DNA from: Porphyromonadaceae bacterium UBA7141 | GTDB taxonomy: Bacteria > Bacteroidota > Bacteroidia > Bacteroidales > Muribaculaceae | Assembly (NCBI GenBank): GCA_002491945.1 | Contig: DKWX01000034.1 | Coordinates: 53,872-87,912, forward strand | Length of the DNA stretch: 34,041 nucleotides | Direction: 5' to 3' | Part shown: one piece after another, positions 32,399-34,041 of the stretch | How the letters are laid out: each line of letters begins with the position of its first letter | Numbering within the stretch: position 1 is the stretch's first letter | Translations under genes and position numbers: made by a program | The notes under the pieces: generated by a model | What the model was told of the DNA's origin: nothing | Databases searched by the model: none | The model's input: only the letters and a program-made list of their open reading frames with translations

Positions 32399-32448
32399 TC
32401 CCGCCCGACGGGGATTCTCTCCCTAAAGGAAGAATCTTCCGGGCGGGA
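32399..32448. terminator. Two-part hairpin after the DUF3467-like gene
   Basis: TCCCGCCCG (32399-32407) pairs with CGGGCGGGA (32440-32448), and GATTCT with AGAATC can form an inner stem. TTGCTTTATTA follows. It is 17 nt after the stop. Confidence 0.6.
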
Positions 32449-32531
32449 TTGCTTTATTACCATCCAAAACACCTGATATGAGAGTGACGGGCTTGACATA
32501 AATCCCGGCAACTCCACAATGTCACCCCGCG

Positions 32532-34004
32532 ATGCAACACAATCTCTGCGTATACAATACACTCTCCCGCACCAAGCAGCCCTTCCGACCCCTCCACGAA
32601 GGCCGCGTCGGAATGTATGTCTGCGGACCTACCGTCTACGGCGACGCCCATCTCGGACACGCCCGCCCGGCTATCACCTTCGACATCCTCTTCCGATACC
32701 TCTCCCATCTGGGATATAAGGTGCGATATGTGCGTAATATCACCGATGTGGGGCATCTTGAGCATGATGCCGACGAAGGGGAAGACAAAATCGCAAAAAA
32801 AGCCCGGCTCGAACAGCTTGAACCGATGGAGGTCGTGCAACATTACCTCAACCGATACCACCACGATATGGAAGCCCTAAATGTGCTTCCGCCATCAATT
32901 GAGCCTCATGCCTCGGGCCATATAATCGAGCAAATCGAGTATATTAAGCGGATAATTGATGCCGGATATGCATATGTAAGCGAGGGCTCGGTGTATTTCG
33001 ATGTTGAGAAATACAATCACGACCATCAATACGGCAAACTGTCCGGACGCAATATCGACGACCTCTACAGCTCCACCCGAAATCTCGACGGACAGAGCGA
33101 AAAACGCAATCCGCTTGATTTCGCTCTGTGGAAGAAAGCGGCTCCGGAGCATATTATGCACTGGCCTTCCCCATGGAGTGAAGGATTCCCGGGATGGCAT
33201 CTCGAATGCTCCACTATGGGAACCAAATATCTTGGTGAAACATTCGACATTCACGGAGGCGGAATGGACCTTATGTTCCCGCATCATGAGTGCGAAATCG
33301 CCCAGAGTGTGGCCGCCCAGGGACACGAGGCCGTAAGATACTGGATGCACAACAATATGATCACCATCAACGGCAAGAAGATGGGGAAATCATACAACAA
33401 CTTCATCACGCTCGAGCAATTCTTCAATGGCACACATCCGAAACTGGAACAGCCATTCGCTCCGATGGTGATACGTTTCTTCATTTTGCAGGCACAGTAT
33501 CGCTCGACTGTAGACTTCTCCAACGATGCCCTTCGCGCTTCGGAGAAGGCCCTTGAAAAGATGACCGATATTTACCGGCGTCTCGAAAACCTCAAACCCG
33601 CTGATCAGTCATCGCTGCAGCTGCCCGACTTCGCCGCACAGGCTTATGAGGCTATGGACGATGACCTGAACACGCCGATGGTAATCGCCACTTTATTCGA
33701 GGCAGGAAAAATCATCAATCAGGCCTCCGATGGGGCCGCCTCTCTCGCAGAAGAGGATATCGCCACACTGCGCAGGCTGTTTGATACTTTCCTTATCGAT
33801 ATACTCGGTATCCGTATCGAGGCTAAAGGCGCCGACAAGGGCACTGCAGCATATGAAGGTGCCGTCGACCTCCTTATGGATATCCGTAAGAATGCCAAAG
33901 ATGCAAAAGACTGGACCACTTCCGACCTTATCCGCGACAGGCTCGCAAATCTTGGATTTGACGTCAAAGACACAAAGAATGGCGTGGAGTGGAAACTTCT
34001 CTGA
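32532..34004 (+). CDS. cysS: Cysteinyl-tRNA synthetase
   Basis: The 490-residue class I enzyme has CGPTVYGDAHLGHARP with HLGH at 40-43, and KMGKS at 283-287 (KMSKS-like, Ser to Gly). The zinc ligands are C31, C226, H251 and E255, aligning with E. coli C28, C209, H234 and E238. It charges tRNA(Cys). Length is slightly above E. coli (461). The ATG at 32532 precedes the first strand normally. The sequence after the stop (34005-34041) is too short to interpret. Confidence 0.96.
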   Translation: MQHNLCVYNTLSRTKQPFRPLHEGRVGMYVCGPTVYGDAHLGHARPAITFDILFRYLSHLGYKVRYVRNITDVGHLEHDADEGEDKIAKKARLEQLEPMEVVQHYLNRYHHDMEALNVLPPSIEPHASGHIIEQIEYIKRIIDAGYAYVSEGSVYFDVEKYNHDHQYGKLSGRNIDDLYSSTRNLDGQSEKRNPLDFALWKKAAPEHIMHWPSPWSEGFPGWHLECSTMGTKYLGETFDIHGGGMDLMFPHHECEIAQSVAAQGHEAVRYWMHNNMITINGKKMGKSYNNFITLEQFFNGTHPKLEQPFAPMVIRFFILQAQYRSTVDFSNDALRASEKALEKMTDIYRRLENLKPADQSSLQLPDFAAQAYEAMDDDLNTPMVIATLFEAGKIINQASDGAASLAEEDIATLRRLFDTFLIDILGIRIEAKGADKGTAAYEGAVDLLMDIRKNAKDAKDWTTSDLIRDRLANLGFDVKDTKNGVEWKLL

Positions 34005-34041
34005 ACACACCGAAAATAAATTAATAACGCGAGTTCGGGAT

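Noticed and set aside
1..34041. CRISPR array, rRNA or tRNA genes, prophage or integrase
   Set aside because: No regularly spaced direct repeats, no cloverleaf-like sequence with CCA-type ends and no integrase-like protein were seen.

Overview
The window looks like a chromosomal segment of a gut Bacteroidales bacterium, most likely Muribaculaceae-like. This is inferred from gene content and signals, not from a search. The signals are repeated TTTG-N19/20-TAnnTTTG promoters of the Bacteroidetes type, few Shine-Dalgarno sequences, a SusC/BtuB-like outer membrane protein with a surface lipoprotein, and Bacteroidetes-typical proteins (DUF3256-like, DUF3467-like, SufE, the peptide-transporter subgroup). 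Most of the window is GC-rich. One stretch, about 10.3-12.55 kb, is clearly AT-rich.

Layout. 1-0.6 kb: the N-terminal repeat region of a minus-strand protein that runs off the window, probably a pseudouridine synthase. 0.9-8.0 kb: a plus-strand methionine/one-carbon operon with a transsulfuration-type PLP enzyme, a MalY/PatB-type C-S lyase (4-nt overlap), metF and B12-dependent metH, closed by a 20-bp perfect hairpin. 8.2-10.3 kb: a minus-strand TonB-dependent-receptor-like outer membrane barrel. 10.5-12.1 kb: a two-gene minus-strand RiPP cassette, a radical SAM/SPASM maturase followed by an 82-residue precursor with a GG leader and nine core cysteines. 12.8-16.1 kb: a minus-strand B12 uptake pair, btuB and a BtuG-like surface beta-propeller lipoprotein. 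This fits functionally with metH. 16.1-16.8 kb: a divergent intergenic region with palindromes, a possible small gene and a transposase-like fragment. 16.8-22.3 kb: gluQ, a DEAD-box helicase, a DUF3256-like secreted protein and gltX. 22.4-27.1 kb: an iron-type alcohol dehydrogenase, an acyl-CoA synthetase-like ligase and a secreted C69 dipeptidase. 27.4-28.5 kb: greA with a leader terminator, then a HIT protein. 28.6-30.7 kb: sufE and a peptide transporter. 30.7-31.1 kb: a gap holding a 25-bp tandem repeat that may be a relic IS end. 31.1-34.0 kb: an unknown lipoprotein, a DUF3467-like protein and cysS.

The most unusual system is the RiPP cassette at 10484-12143. The maturase has a complete CxxxCxxC motif and a full SPASM cysteine pattern. 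The precursor core contains a run of five cysteines exactly five residues apart. The promoter is a textbook Bacteroidetes promoter, and no dedicated protease or exporter is present nearby. Secondary points are several genes whose -7 box sits 4-5 nt before the ATG (possible leaderless mRNAs), a hairpin plus T-run in the greA leader, and a Cys/His-rich insert in the MetH reactivation domain.
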